The position numbers and the translations under genes are program-made. Positions 36,330 to 46,948 of a DNA stretch of 64,000 bases are shown here, piece by piece. The first letter of the stretch is position 1. Every line of letters starts with the position of its first letter. Under the pieces are notes generated by a model that saw only the letters and a list, made by a program, of their open reading frames with translations, searched no databases and had not been told where the DNA came from. Source of the stretch: Trichopria drosophilae (Eukaryota > Arthropoda > Insecta > Hymenoptera > Diapriidae); the NCBI GenBank assembly GCA_030407085.1, contig CM059587.1, positions 79,287,001-79,351,000 on the forward strand, in the 5' to 3' direction.

Positions 36330-38215
36330 ATGAGATACTTTCGAACAGTGAAAATTTGCTGTTTGACATGAAACTTCACTTATCAAATACCTTCTCAATA
36401 TTTTCCTAAATGAATAAATCGCAAGAACATGCACATTTAAGAAAAGGAAACGTAAAACGATTAGTTCCAACAAATAGGCCTTGATGTTGATGTGCTGTCA
36501 ATTGGTAAGTAATGTTTTAAAATGGTGAAGAAATGAAAAATTTTCAAAACTGTTTCTACTTCTAATAAACAATGTTAGATATTTTTCATTATCGATAACT
36601 TTAATCATCTTTTACTTCACCCACTGTAACAAACTATAATTCGCCATTGTATCGTTCAATTTATAATCTTCCAAAGTAAAAAATGCAGTGTACGCGGTGT
36701 AAATAAAACTCGGCGTGAAATTGGATTACCTTCGGAAATTGGAAAAAGTGATATTCCGCACATTCGTTGCAAGTTCCGTATATGGGTTCTCGTTCTCTTC
36801 ATAATTTACCAACATGAAATATTTCCCCGAAAACAAACCCTTCGATGATTCGACATGTGTAGTGCTCCCGATGAAAGACGAGGAGCCTCGATCTTTCTAT
36901 ATGTTCCCTCGCTTCCTTTAATAATTCAAAACGCATACCACCGATACATTTGAATGGAACTATTGTAGTCGAACCAGAAAACAGCATTCGATGTCATCAG
37001 AGCAGCAGAACTGAAATGCATTCGCAAATTTTTATTTCATGTATCATTTCAAGAAGGATCTGTCAACATGTATGTATCTGTGCGGATTTTAATTAAAATT
37101 TTCAATAGATATTTACGTTATTTTTCGTGAAATTGGACCAGCAGGATATTGACGCATTGAGTTTCATTTTATTAATTCTCTTTGTGGGGTGAATCAATAA
37201 TTTTTTGAAGAATTAAATTCGTTCTCGTTTTGAAAGTGACCGATTTTGCCTCTGTGAAATTTTTGACGCACATTTACAAAGAACGTCGTGGATTATTAAT
37301 TAGCGCCTACATTTCTAAATCTAATATGGGAAACATGAACATAACCCAAATCAAGAACATGAAATTATGCCTTTTGTTTTCGCAAAATATGAGAGATTAT
37401 GAAGTCGTTTGAACAAAATAATAATATATATGTATATTGATTAATTTAATATTTTGATAGCATTTTTACTTTGGATATGGTCATATCCATGTAGATCTTT
37501 AAACTTTATATCTTACTGCGTAGACATACAGTTAGTGTTAGATCTTAACAAATCTGTAATTAAGTTATGTTTTGTATATCTAATGAATCTATACTTTGAT
37601 ATGGTCATGTTCACGTAGATATCGTAATTAATACATAGTATAATTTGAACTTTTTCTTCTGCTTTATCTAACCCAAATTGAACAAACTGAACTTGACATA
37701 AGCCTATTCTAAAACGTCTTTAACCACTTCGGCGATAATTTTGCCATCAATTTCTCAAGGTTTTCTGGGTGGCTGATTCTAAATCTATTGTCAAAATGAT
37801 AATTTACAAAATGTGGGATCCATTAAGGCAGATGTGAAATTGTTAAATGCATTGAAATTTATGTCTAAATACCCGTAATGTGGGCGATCAAGATTATTAT
37901 CGGTTTTTAATCGTCGATCATAAATCTAATGTAATAGATCTAGAAGTAAAAATGGTCATTCCAGAATGGGGACTAATTTAATGCGAAGTTTACTCCCGTT
38001 ATTAGATTGCCTGGGTTCTTCCTTTTCTTACAAAAATTATTTCCATCGTTCAATAAATTTCAGAAAAATTAGAAATTCCAGAAGTAGTATTTATTAAAAA
38101 CCGTACAATTGGTGATTCTGTTGACGAAAATTACTCGATACGATTAATATTTGTTATGCTACTCATTCTTTCTGTAAGATTTTACTTCCATACGCGAAGT
38201 ATTAAATTTAGGTTC
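36330..38215. other. AT-rich DNA with a short direct repeat pair
   Basis: TTTG(G)ATATGGTCATATCCATG with GTAGAT at 37471-37496 recurs as TTTGATATGGTCATGTTCACG with GTAGAT at 37595-37620, about 124 bp apart. A balanced patch lies near 36780-37000, open on the minus strand for 62 codons, with no recognised product. Nothing else is seen. Confidence 0.4.
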
Positions 38216-38807
38216 ATTGTGCCACTAGGGCTTAAAGTGGTATATTTACGCATGAACAGCAAACCTTGTTTTTGTTCGCCAAATTACGAAGTTTACTTTT
38301 AAATGCTCTGTTTTCTTCTAAGCACTGCTGTTTACTTTAATTAACATCGCGTGTGCCGAACTTTATGATTTCCATTGTAAAATAGTACATCATGCCACCT
38401 GCAAGTTAAGTGGTACGTCATGCACGAATAGCTTAAACTCTAAAATTCTGATGGAGGAAACTTTGATATCTCATTAAGTAAACATTAAATGTCACGATAT
38501 ACAAGACACACTTTAATTCACAGTGATCTAATTAATCCTTTTCTTAAGTGAGATTTTTGAGTTTTATTTTATGAATTTGAGAAAATTGCAAATTGTTGTA
38601 AATGAATGCGTATTATTTACTATCACTAAAAAGCAGTGCGTAAAATCGAGCTTCATCCATTCTACATTTTTGTAACGAATGCGAAAAATTGCCTTTTAAT
38701 TGAATTTTTGTGACGAAAGCGGATCTTTTGCGCTGCGTAGAAGTAAGCAACAGGGCGAAATTTCGGCTAGTGTGCGAAAGTACCACTTTATATACTAGTA
38801 GCACAAT
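38216..38807. mobile_element. transposon relic with GTGCCACTAG / AAGTGGTA TIRs
   Basis: The left end ATTGTGCCACTAGGGCTTAA followed by AGTGGTA aligns with the reverse complement of the right end, ATTGTGCTACTAGTATATAA then AGTGGTA. Complementarity continues irregularly for about 40 bp (GTTCGCC and CGAA words). A subterminal GCCACCTGCAAGTTAAGTGG lies near 38394. About 592 bp with no coding capacity; the superfamily is undetermined. Confidence 0.6.
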
Positions 38808-39126
38808 ATACTAGATTTTGATGAAAGTAGTTCTTCAATTCAGTAAAAAATTAAAATTAATATATAACCCTCTTGAGTTTAACCCCTAGAATATTCGTCA
38901 AAACACTAAAGTTTCCTTTTTGCGCGTTCACGAGAATACTTGCGAAACTTTTTTGCTTAAACTTTTGAACTAGTTAACATAGCGGCTCGAATTAAATTTC
39001 AAATTTAACCTAAATATTTAAATAATACCGTAGAAATGTATTTGAGCTTAAATTTCAAATATTTTTTTGCTACTTTACTTTGTTAAGTTACAAACTTAGT
39101 CACACTCACGATATGCCAACCTTAAA
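38808..39126. other. AT-rich spacer between transposon relics
   Basis: AT-rich sequence with no recognised feature, between the 38.2-kb element and the inverted pogo-like MITE copy. Confidence 0.5.
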
Positions 39127-39311
39127 CAGTGGAGTCCCGGTACATTAGCATCTCGCTATATTCACGTCACAGCATATTTTCCCGGTTCCGTCTCGTTATG
39201 TTTACAAATCCACGATCTTTTTCCTCCACCTTGCGAGCTGGGGCCTCAGGAATGACCTGCTGTGACTTCACGAAGAGAACGCGACTGCCTGGAGTGGGAG
39301 AAGCGGCGCCT
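39127..39311 (-). mobile_element. pogo/Tigger-like MITE, copy 3, inverted and truncated
   Basis: CAGTGGAGTCCCGGTACATT is the terminus. The following text (CATCTCGCTATATTCACGTC, then AGCATATTTTCCCGGTTCC) is the reverse complement of the right half of copy 4 at 62616-62885. The GCGCCGCTTCTCC block is reached at 39311, after which homology stops, so the other TIR is missing. The truncation point lies about 65 bp before a piggyBac-like element. Confidence 0.8.
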
Positions 39312-39378
39312 GTCATAGGGAAGTTATGTAACATTAATTTAAAATTATCCTACAACGTCTCGAGCAGAAACTTATTAA

Positions 39379-40020
39379 CCTTTTAATGTCAGTGACGCAC
39401 TTTTGTCTCAAGACGCATAAAAAAAACATGTTTATATTTCATTGACTCGACTGTAATTTGGTAAATCACGGTTTTTGAGGTCGTTGAATCCGAATCTGAA
39501 ATCGGACTGCTAAAATGCAAAATGGCGGATCCAATATGATGGACGCAAATTCGAAAAATAGATGTTCGTGATGGGGAATTTAGAATTTGAGTCCTGGCTC
39601 TAAGTTTCTGAAGCTCGGATATATTGTAACGAATACAATTTACAAAATTATTTATCGCAAATTAAAAGTATAATTTGTAGTACCACTTGACAGTCTTGTG
39701 AATCGTTTCGTAAGAAGATCTCATTTTTTGAATTTGCTTCTGTCATATTGGATCCGCCATTTTAAATGTTAAGAATCCGATTTCAGATTTAATTACAGCA
39801 ACCTCAAAAACACTAAGGCGCACACTTTCATAAAAATCGAATCATTTTTCGAACTTGCGTTCATATTGGATCAGCCATTTCGAATTATGAAAATCCGATT
39901 TCAGATTCGGGTTCAGCGACCTTTAAAACCATAACACTAAAATTATAGGATAAATCAATGCAAATTTTATTCGAATACCAAATAGCACGCACAGCTGATT
40001 TTCGTCAGACAGTTAAAGGG
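39379..40020. mobile_element. piggyBac-like non-autonomous element 1
   Basis: TTAA stands at both ends (39375-39378 and 40021-40024). The left terminus CCTTTTAATGTCAGTGACG matches the reverse complement of the right terminus, CCCTTTAACTGTCTGACG. TTAA targets with a CCCTTT-type terminus are the signature of the piggyBac superfamily. The interior carries GCAAAATGGCGGATCCAATA (about 39520) and inverted versions at about 39752 and 39852, plus repeated AATCCGATTTCAGATT words. At 642 bp there is no transposase, so it depended on a transposase supplied from elsewhere. Confidence 0.75.
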
Positions 40021-40023
40021 TTA

Positions 40024-40073
40024 AGGGCCTGATCACGCCCCATAATGCTGTGGTCAGATCATGATCAGGGCCT
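40024..40073. repeat. 12-bp inverted repeat with GATC core
   Basis: AGGGCCTGATCA (40024-40035) is the exact reverse complement of TGATCAGGGCCT (40062-40073), with a 26-bp spacer that itself has TCAGATCATGATCA. It begins at the TTAA of the adjacent piggyBac-like element. It could be a palindromic binding site or a remnant of another element. Confidence 0.7.
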
Positions 40074-41065
40074 AGATAAATTTCTACTCGGGCTCCATGT
40101 AATAAGTTTCGTCGATTATTCTTACATTAATGAAATGTTAGCTTAAAGCTATTATAAGATTTTTCATCCCCCATATAATGCTACACACTAATGTTTGTAA
40201 GGTTATTCTTACCTTACAGCAACATTCCTGTTCGGTGACGGTTTGTCGGTTTGACGGTTCGGTGATGTGTTGTTGTTTTCGTCTTTATTCACCGAAATCG
40301 CCCACGTGTGTTTATTAGCTACCCAAAAATCCCTAGATACACAATGTCATAAATACCCAACTACACGAAAAAGTTATGCATTTAGTAACTGATTTTAGGG
40401 TGAAAACTAGTAGGGTTAATTAGTGGCATATCCAAAGCATAGATTTACTCTAGATGAAAGGCAATCGACAAGGTGCATTAGAGATATGCGAATGCAGGAA
40501 AATGTTTCAGTGATCTCATTTTCCGGATAAAAAGGGGGTGTAAAATCGCCGATGATTCGAATAGGGAGAAGAGTTTCCATTCTCAAGTGGCGGAGAGCCT
40601 GGATCTTTCTATTCCCCCTTTTATTGGTCGTAACACGTAGTGCCGACCTAAGTGGGGTTTATTTAGGCCACTCCGCACTTGGAACCTTGTGCGTTTTACT
40701 TACATTACCCGTATATCGGTTACGGCACGGTGCTCTCTCGACAGTCTCACCAGCAGAACTCTGCGCACACATGAGGGTAGCTGTTCAAGCGAAAACACCT
40801 AGGTGTTTATGTACACACACTAGTTAATGCACTGGCAACTACCTGTAAACTCGCACACCATTTCCCGACTATTGGCACGCCGAACTTTAAACCGGCTTAA
40901 ATAAATTTCGTTTCCTTGCCGCGAAAAGACTACATGACCAAGACGGTAGAAGCGACTGCCGTTGGTAACATTTTGAGTGAACTTTTTCGAATTTGAAGAT
41001 TTTGGAAACAATAATGGGTTACATATTTGATGCAGCGTTACATTATAATTTTGGGTTCTTAAATA
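40074..41065. other. GC-richer island (40540-41000) with a 91-codon open frame
   Basis: From 40552 the plus strand is open for 91 codons. The N-terminus is basic and then hydrophobic (WIFLFPLLLVV), followed by small residues, resembling a signal peptide. The rest is not recognisable as a domain and runs into a stop at 40827. The region before the frame has no visible promoter. It may be a first exon, a chance frame in a GC island, or a relic. A gene is not called. Confidence 0.25.
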
Positions 41066-41580
41066 CGGTGAGTCGAAAAACCGACAAACCAAAAAGCCGA
41101 CAAGGTCAAAAAACCGACAGTCAAAATACCGATATTTGAAAAGCCGACAGGCAAACATCCGACACGTCAAAAAGCCAACAGACAAAAAATCGACACGTCT
41201 AAAAGCCGACAGTAGAAAAACCGAATTGTCATAATACCGACAGTCACATATCCTGCACTTCGAAGAACGGACTGCCAAAAAGCCGACAGTCAAAATGCTG
41301 ACACATAAAAAAAAGACACATCGGCAAGCAGGTAGTCAATTTTTGAAGTGTCACTTTTTTTAATTCTTCGAAATGTCGATTATTTGAATGACGGTAACGT
41401 GAGATTTCAGTTTTTCAACTGTCGGCTTTTTGCCTATCGGTTTTTGGAATGTCGGATTTTTCACTGTCGGGTTTTTGACTGTCGTATTATGACAATTCGG
41501 TTTTTCTACTGTCGGCATTTTTACTGTCGGTTTTTCGACCTGTCGGCTTTTTGATTTGTCGGTTTTTCGGCTCGTACCCC
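41066..41580. mobile_element. foldback element family B, copy 2 (long)
   Basis: The left arm (to about 41305) is a string of about 15-18-bp units of the type AAAAAGCCGACAGTC. The right arm (from about 41360) is the complementary GACTGTCGG-TTTTT string, ending GGTTTTTCGGCTCGTACCCC. The flanking 7-bp word TTAAATA (41059-41065 and 41581-41587) fits a target duplication. The centre CATCGGCAAGCAGGTAGTC, then TTTTTGAAGTGTCA, matches copy 1 at 23640. The 157-codon minus-strand frame overlapping the left arm encodes a CR(F/Y)F-rich repeat polypeptide that simply reads the units through; it is not a gene. Confidence 0.85.
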
Positions 41581-41587
41581 TTAAATA

Positions 41588-42951
41588 GATTTGTAAAGTT
41601 TTGCCAAAAGAGATCTATTTAAAACTGTATTTCCACGTCTACTGGATTACCAATTGAAACGTATATTTCTTTAATGAATATGTTGAAATAACATTTGATC
41701 AAATTTGTCTATAGGTAGACAATTTCTGTCATTTTCTAATCATGATATGGTCCTAACACCATAAAAGCATAAGTCCATCTTAACATTGTTTTATTTGTTT
41801 AGTATTACAGTATCACTTTCAATTTCCGCTTCTTGAAAAAGAAATCTGGGGAAAAGGACTCGCGTATTTTGAATGTAAAAAAGTTCCCGGTGAAAATGAT
41901 TGCGATAGAAAGTATAATGTAGTTGAAAAGTTATAGTGGGCGCAAATTATAAAAATGGACATTTTTCGAGATATTGAGCATAAAACATTAACTCTTTCTG
42001 ATAACGTAGTTAATATAATAGTAGTCTAATGTTGCGTAGATGTCATCTGTTTTCATTTAACATAACATTCATAATAAAAGTTTTAAATAATGCAATCTTT
42101 AAAAAGATTTTTAATTTTTCGAACTAAAAGTGTCATGTTCGTCATTATCAGTTTTTAAAGCTTTTCACTACGTTATCAGTTGAAAACCCATCGGAAATGT
42201 CTAATACCAAATTAAAAAAAAAAAATGCTCCATCAAACGGAGAAGTGAGTATCCTTAAACGTCAGCAAGGCGATCTTGATCAGAATTATCCCAAAACCGT
42301 ATCATAAAAAAGGAACAAATGACTGGCTCTCTCATTTCTGCATAAAAGAGTAAAAAGTATGTGGAAATTATTCACATAACGCCATATTACATAAAATTTT
42401 GGTGCCTTCTTCCCTTTTTCATTGTTTCTTTATTTTTAAATACACCTCAGAAGAAGTCGATTTTTGCTTTTACAATGGCTGCAGCTTGAAAAATATGAGT
42501 GTGTGGACTTTGTGCCCATTGAAACTGTTTATCTACATAGTAAGAACTATAATTAACCAAAATTTAAAAAAATTTAATGAAGAGCTATTTTTTAATTATT
42601 TTCTGAGGTGTTCTTTGATCTAAAATTTGTAGAAAAAAAAGCTATATTCTATTTAGGAAAATGCAAACGTGTCTCTTTGTTGACTGCTTTCTTATTTATT
42701 TAGCATGCTTTCTTAAAATCGTCGATTCTTCCCTTTGAGTATATTAAAATAGTAAAACTAGATGCCTTCGACCCGGGTGCCTACAATTTTGGCCAAATTC
42801 GTATTGCAGTTCCCTGACGAAAGGCTGATGCTTCCGGGAATATTCCCATTTTAACACTGCCAGGAAAGAAGGCGGCAGAGGGTAGTTCTAGCATCGTTAG
42901 GTTCGAGTAGTTTCTATACATATATTGTAACAATATCTTGTTCCTTAAATA
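41588..42951. other. AT-rich DNA, no recognised feature
   Basis: AT-rich sequence with short open frames only (for example 74 codons at 42399, hydrophobic and lysine/asparagine-rich). No repeat boundaries are visible. Confidence 0.5.
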
Positions 42952-43383
42952 GGGTGAATATGCCAATGAATGGACGGTTAAGCATTTTTCACACTGATCG
43001 ATTGTAACTTTTGAATTCTTTGATGAAAAATTGATTATGATACCACCATTAGAATCGTTAGACTCTGCTCTTTATGACCGTGTAGTTCAACCTTTGATTT
43101 CATACGTTTGTAAAAAAATCCGCTACACCCCAATGAATAGACGGGTTAAATCAAATGGGACGTTTTCAGTACCAGTTTTGGATGGCTTTAAAACTTTGCT
43201 TTGATTTTACAAAATAATAAACACTGGAAGATCAATAGTAGTAGTAAATATTGTTTTGAATGTTCAAAGAACATAAAAATATGTATTTTGTTGCATGTTG
43301 TGCATCATACATTCATAAGAAATAGAAATATGTAGTAAATCGTTAATTCATTGGTAGTCGTCCATTCATTGGCATATTCACCC
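42952..43383. mobile_element. MITE with perfect 25-bp TIRs and TA target
   Basis: GGGTGAATATGCCAATGAAT followed by GGACG at the left end is the exact reverse complement of the right end. TA lies outside both ends (42950-42951 and 43384-43385). Subterminal copies of AATGAAT(A/G)GACGG occur near 43133 and an inverted TTAATTCATTGGTAGTC near 43344. The 432-bp element has no coding capacity. The TA target suggests the Tc1/mariner group, though the terminus is not diagnostic. Perfect TIRs suggest it is among the younger insertions here. Confidence 0.85.
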
Positions 43384-43414
43384 TATAGTAAAATTGAAAA
43401 TGACCATTTTCAAA

Positions 43415-44033
43415 ACTTCGACCCCGACCGCAGGCCAGCCGAAGCACTGATAAATGAGCACGCCTTGTTCACACTGATGCTTAAAAAAAACGCGGTTTAG
43501 TCGAGTTTTTGACAGGTCGGGTTGCAGGAAATAAATTTTTTTATATGTGGGATACTTAGGTTTCCGTTTTTTACGGCATTATCGTTAATTTTACGAAGAA
43601 ATGAATACAACCTTTTTTGTAGAGAATTTGATGTTCTATATTTTTTGTTTAAAACATTTTCTTGTACGATTTGTATTTTTTGTTAAAAAATGGAAAAAAC
43701 TTATTTTTTGAGCGTTTTTTTGTTAAACCTCCCCATAATCTAGTATGCATTCTCTTCAAAAACTAATTAGATCTAAGTTTGGCCAAGAGAAACCCAAATC
43801 CGTCTGTACTTTTTAAATTTGTCCTGCCAGTCGCGAGATATCGCGTATACAAAATTTTGCCCACGGACGGACGGACGGACGGACGTACAAACTAACGGAC
43901 ACCAATCTTTTTATTGTTGCTTTGGGTTCCTTAGGACCTGAAACGTCGACATTTGATGAAAAACTATAGTAATTTTTTTGGCGGGAACTGACCAAATTCA
44001 ATACTTCGACAGACCTATGGTCTGGGTCGAAGT
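43415..44033. mobile_element. element with ACTTCGACCC TIRs and GGAC microsatellite
   Basis: ACTTCGACCCCGACCGCAGG at the left aligns with the reverse complement of the right end, ACTTCGACCCAGACCATAGG (17 of 20 by eye). The interior carries a microsatellite (43864-43885). About 619 bp, no coding capacity; superfamily undetermined. It follows the previous MITE after only 31 bp. Confidence 0.65.
43864..43885. repeat. (GGAC)n microsatellite
   Basis: Five and a half tandem CGGA units, inside the TIR-bearing element at 43415-44033. It was probably carried by the transposon family rather than arising at this locus. Confidence 0.95.
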
Positions 44034-44039
44034 AATTAT

Positions 44040-44420
44040 GTAACAAGGGCGCAACTATCGATTTTCGACGAGTGCGAAGTTTGTCGCGCGAGCCAAGCGA
44101 GGGGGTGATAATCGCACTGGTTGGAGATCGATATTTCGCACAGATTGCATACGATATTTTTTAATACTGCGGGAGTGGTGCTCGATAATTTGCACCCGAA
44201 AATTTCACTGCAGGGCGCAAAATTGAGTTCTACTCCCGGAGTGTTAAAATAATGCATCACGATACAAGGGCGCGATGTAAGTGATTGTTGTACGAGTGAA
44301 TCAATGTTTGTGCCCTGATTTGAGCGTGCGAACTATATCAAGCACTGTTTTAAGTGTGCCAAGTGCAGCACGAAGATCACTTCGCGCACTAAAAAGAGTG
44401 TGCAAAATCGAATTTTGGGC
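44040..44420. repeat. CpG-containing repeat relic with GGGCGC / TCGCAC words
   Basis: Words ACAAGGGCGCAACT and ACAAGGGCGCGATG (about 44042 and 44265), TTTCGCAC, AATCGCAC, TTCGCGCAC and GAGTGCGAAG or GAGTGTGCAAAATCG recur in both orientations. The stretch contrasts with its AT-rich flank after 44430. It is likely the remnant of an old repeat; no termini were found. Confidence 0.35.
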
Positions 44421-44469
44421 ACGGAGCTGAAAAAATATATTTTCTAGCTTTTTCATTCATTAATAAACC

Positions 44470-44645
44470 TATGTGAATAAAAGTAATCAGCATAAGGGGA
44501 GAAGTTATGGCTTCAACTACAAAAAGTAGTAAACATCCCCAAGCCATATTTTTTAGTTGGCTTTACTATTTCTGATTAGTTGATATTCTTGCTACTTTTT
44601 CTTGTACGAACTACTTTTGTACTTGGAGTTTTTTTTCCATGTACT
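44470..44645 (+). repeat. dispersed repeat, direct copy of inverted 16425-16585
   Basis: It aligns along its length with the reverse complement of 16425-16585 (blocks GAAGTTAT, CTACAAAAAGTAGTAAACA, TTACTATTT, TTAGTTGATATTCTT, CTACTTTTGTACTTGGAGTT). The frame reading TTKSSK in this copy continues as LVDIL...CTWS after a stop codon, collinear with TKSSKQ...LVDIL...STWS in the other copy, so a coding ancestor is plausible. Confidence 0.6.
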
Positions 44646-46229
44646 TTTTACCACTAAACTGGTACAAATTATTATAAATGAAATAGGAAACTATATATTT
44701 ACTATGCATGAGTTGGAAAAACATTTTATATTTTCAGTATCGACCGTTGAAAAAGTTTTTGTACTTCTCCCATGGACTAAGAGATAAGAAACATTCTGTG
44801 GATAGGTCAGAATTGAAATATGTGATAATGAATAGCTTATCGTTGTATTTGTCAATGACCAATCACTTAATACAGGAACACAGGGAAAACTAGAGAGAAA
44901 GAAGGACTCAAAGAAATGGGGAAAATCTTTCAGCTTAGTAGTATGATGTGAACGATGAGTATCCCACCTCTTCGATCTTCGAGTGGTTTCATCGAGTCGA
45001 GAGAAAATACGTAAGTGGAAAGTTACGGAAAGTATTTTTCGCACGCCTTTTCGAAATTACGGGATTGGCGTGTTTTGGATGTATCAATTTTTCGTACCCG
45101 TATAAGATGAAAGTCAGAGTGCGATATTTGTTGGGTAAGTAATATTGGGGTTGCTCGATTTCTGTTCGACTCCGGATTAAATTGAACTTCATTTTTGCGT
45201 AGAAAATTGCATTTCGATCATGTTGTATACGTAATTTCTAAATTCATTGTAAATATAATGATGTTCTGTCATACTGAAATTACTGTATTGAAATTACTGA
45301 TAACTACAAAGCACTTTCCCATTTATTTTTCCAACTTTTGTTTAATCTTCTTATAGAAATTTTACCTCTAAATTATTTACAGAATTAAATGTAGCTTTCA
45401 TTGTTCATTGATAATTTGCCTGTTTCCATTACCAGAGTTTAACATGGCAATATTTTATCACTTCCCACTGATGTGTCTTCATTTGTCTTATCTGTAATAG
45501 GAAGTAGTATTGGATCTGTAGCGATTTAGTGAGATCTATCTCTGATATATGGAAGTTACTAAGATTTCAGTGCAGGTAGGTGAACACGATGCCTATCTTG
45601 GATATCAGCATGCCTCAATCACGATATCATTCACCCATGAAGACGACGTGTTTGATATTGGGACAATTAGATTCCATTCCCGTTTGATGTTGAGGTCCTT
45701 TAGTTGGGTAGAATTCAGCGCAACGATACTAATTATTCCACGAAATATAATGATGATGAGGATATTTAGTATATACGGAATAATAAAATTTTAAGTAAAC
45801 TTGTTTGTTGCTACTGTCATTGAACGAGATTTCAAAATTCTGCAATCCGCGGCGACCTGATGTATACAATCTGTGCGCATATCTCATGAAATATTCGATG
45901 TTGTAAAATAACTTCTATGACGTTACTTGAGTGAATATATCAGCAATATTGTAGCTCTAGGATGTATTAGCGTGACTGGATGACTGGTCAATGTAGGGAA
46001 CTTTTTTGTGTCTTTAGTGAACAGTAGTTAAAGTTTTCAGTCGAAATTTGAGCTGAATACCATGATGCCTAAAAACTTGGTGGTCCAAGAACCATGCTCT
46101 GTAATGTGTCTGATTAATTCTTTCTTTATTGCCCAAAATTCACGAATATTGGAAATCAGAAAAATCCTAGCATTTGGAAAATCTGATCCTTCCCTACACC
46201 ATACATAAATGCGTCAACATCATTAAGAG
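44646..46229. other. mixed DNA without recognised gene
   Basis: A balanced patch near 44940-45190 is open on both strands (64-68 codons) and is followed by a consensus-like donor word GTAAGTAAT at 45134. No protein similarity or upstream acceptor was recognised, so an exon is not called. The rest is AT-rich and featureless. Confidence 0.4.
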
Positions 46230-46760
46230 TGGCTCTAAACAATTTTGTCGTTTCGACACTTGTCACGCTCAACTGGTCCGATTTGTGCTGGGTCGTGTGA
46301 ATGGCCACGTGGGTATTTTACGAGTCGTGTGCAAGTGCGGCTAAATTCGCGGCTCATTTTTCACGGTGCGACATAGTGGAAGAGCCAAGAGAAAGACCGA
46401 GGCTCACGATCGATCTCGCGAGGGTCGTTTAGAGCCGATACCTCGCGAAAAGGGCATAAATCGTCCTTAGGTGCAACGATCGAACAGTGAGGGTGATATC
46501 GAATGCAACGTCGCCTTTTAAATACCCCTGCTAGTGGTAGTCGTATAGTTGTGGTAGTCTTGGTAGTAGTGGTGGTCGTGGCGGACTCCGGTAATCCGTT
46601 CAACTTTTAACACGGCAGTCTCATTGCGTTTTCATTCCAGACCGCTGCTCCGCCGCTGGGAAAGCTTACGGAAATTTACTATTGGGAACTACTGAAAAAC
46701 TCCGGCTATTAACTGCCGGCAATTTCCGCTGACCCGAGAGTTCAGCTTTTTGACAAGGAG
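46230..46760. other. GC-richer island, candidate regulatory or UTR-like block
   Basis: The stretch is balanced to GC-rich, with CpG words (tcgatctcgcgagggtcg near 46411), an E-box CACGTG at 46310 and a low-complexity GTGGTAGT stretch (46530-46580). A pyrimidine tract ending CATTCCAG (46633-46640) precedes GC-rich text and could be an acceptor, but no open frame of note follows. The minus-strand 80-codon frame (46361-46603) has a threonine run produced by the low-complexity stretch. Confidence 0.3.
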
Positions 46761-46948
46761 TTTACTATTTGCGGGTAGTGGACTAATCAGAGCAAAGAAA
46801 ATAGGCGCGAATTCAATTTCCTTTGCATCCGGAAAGTGCTTTATAAAACCGATAGAACGTTACAAGTCGTTATAATCCGGAAATTTTTACTTAGCAGTGC
46901 GCAGGATAAATCTGATGCATTCCTCTAAAAAATGAAGGAATTTTCTTG

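Noticed and set aside
36123..36333. Open frames across pogo-like MITE copies (also near 12267-12500, 39129-39386 and 62501-62764)
   Set aside because: These lie in non-coding MITE interiors; the similar peptides reflect shared transposon DNA, not a gene family.
40820..41293. 157-codon minus-strand frame encoding C-R-F/Y-rich repeats
   Set aside because: It reads through the repeated units of the family B foldback arm; the repetitive peptide is a by-product of the array.
44948..45142. Possible exon ending at a GTAAGTAAT donor
   Set aside because: The donor word is good, but both strands are open, no acceptor or start context is convincing and the product is not recognised.
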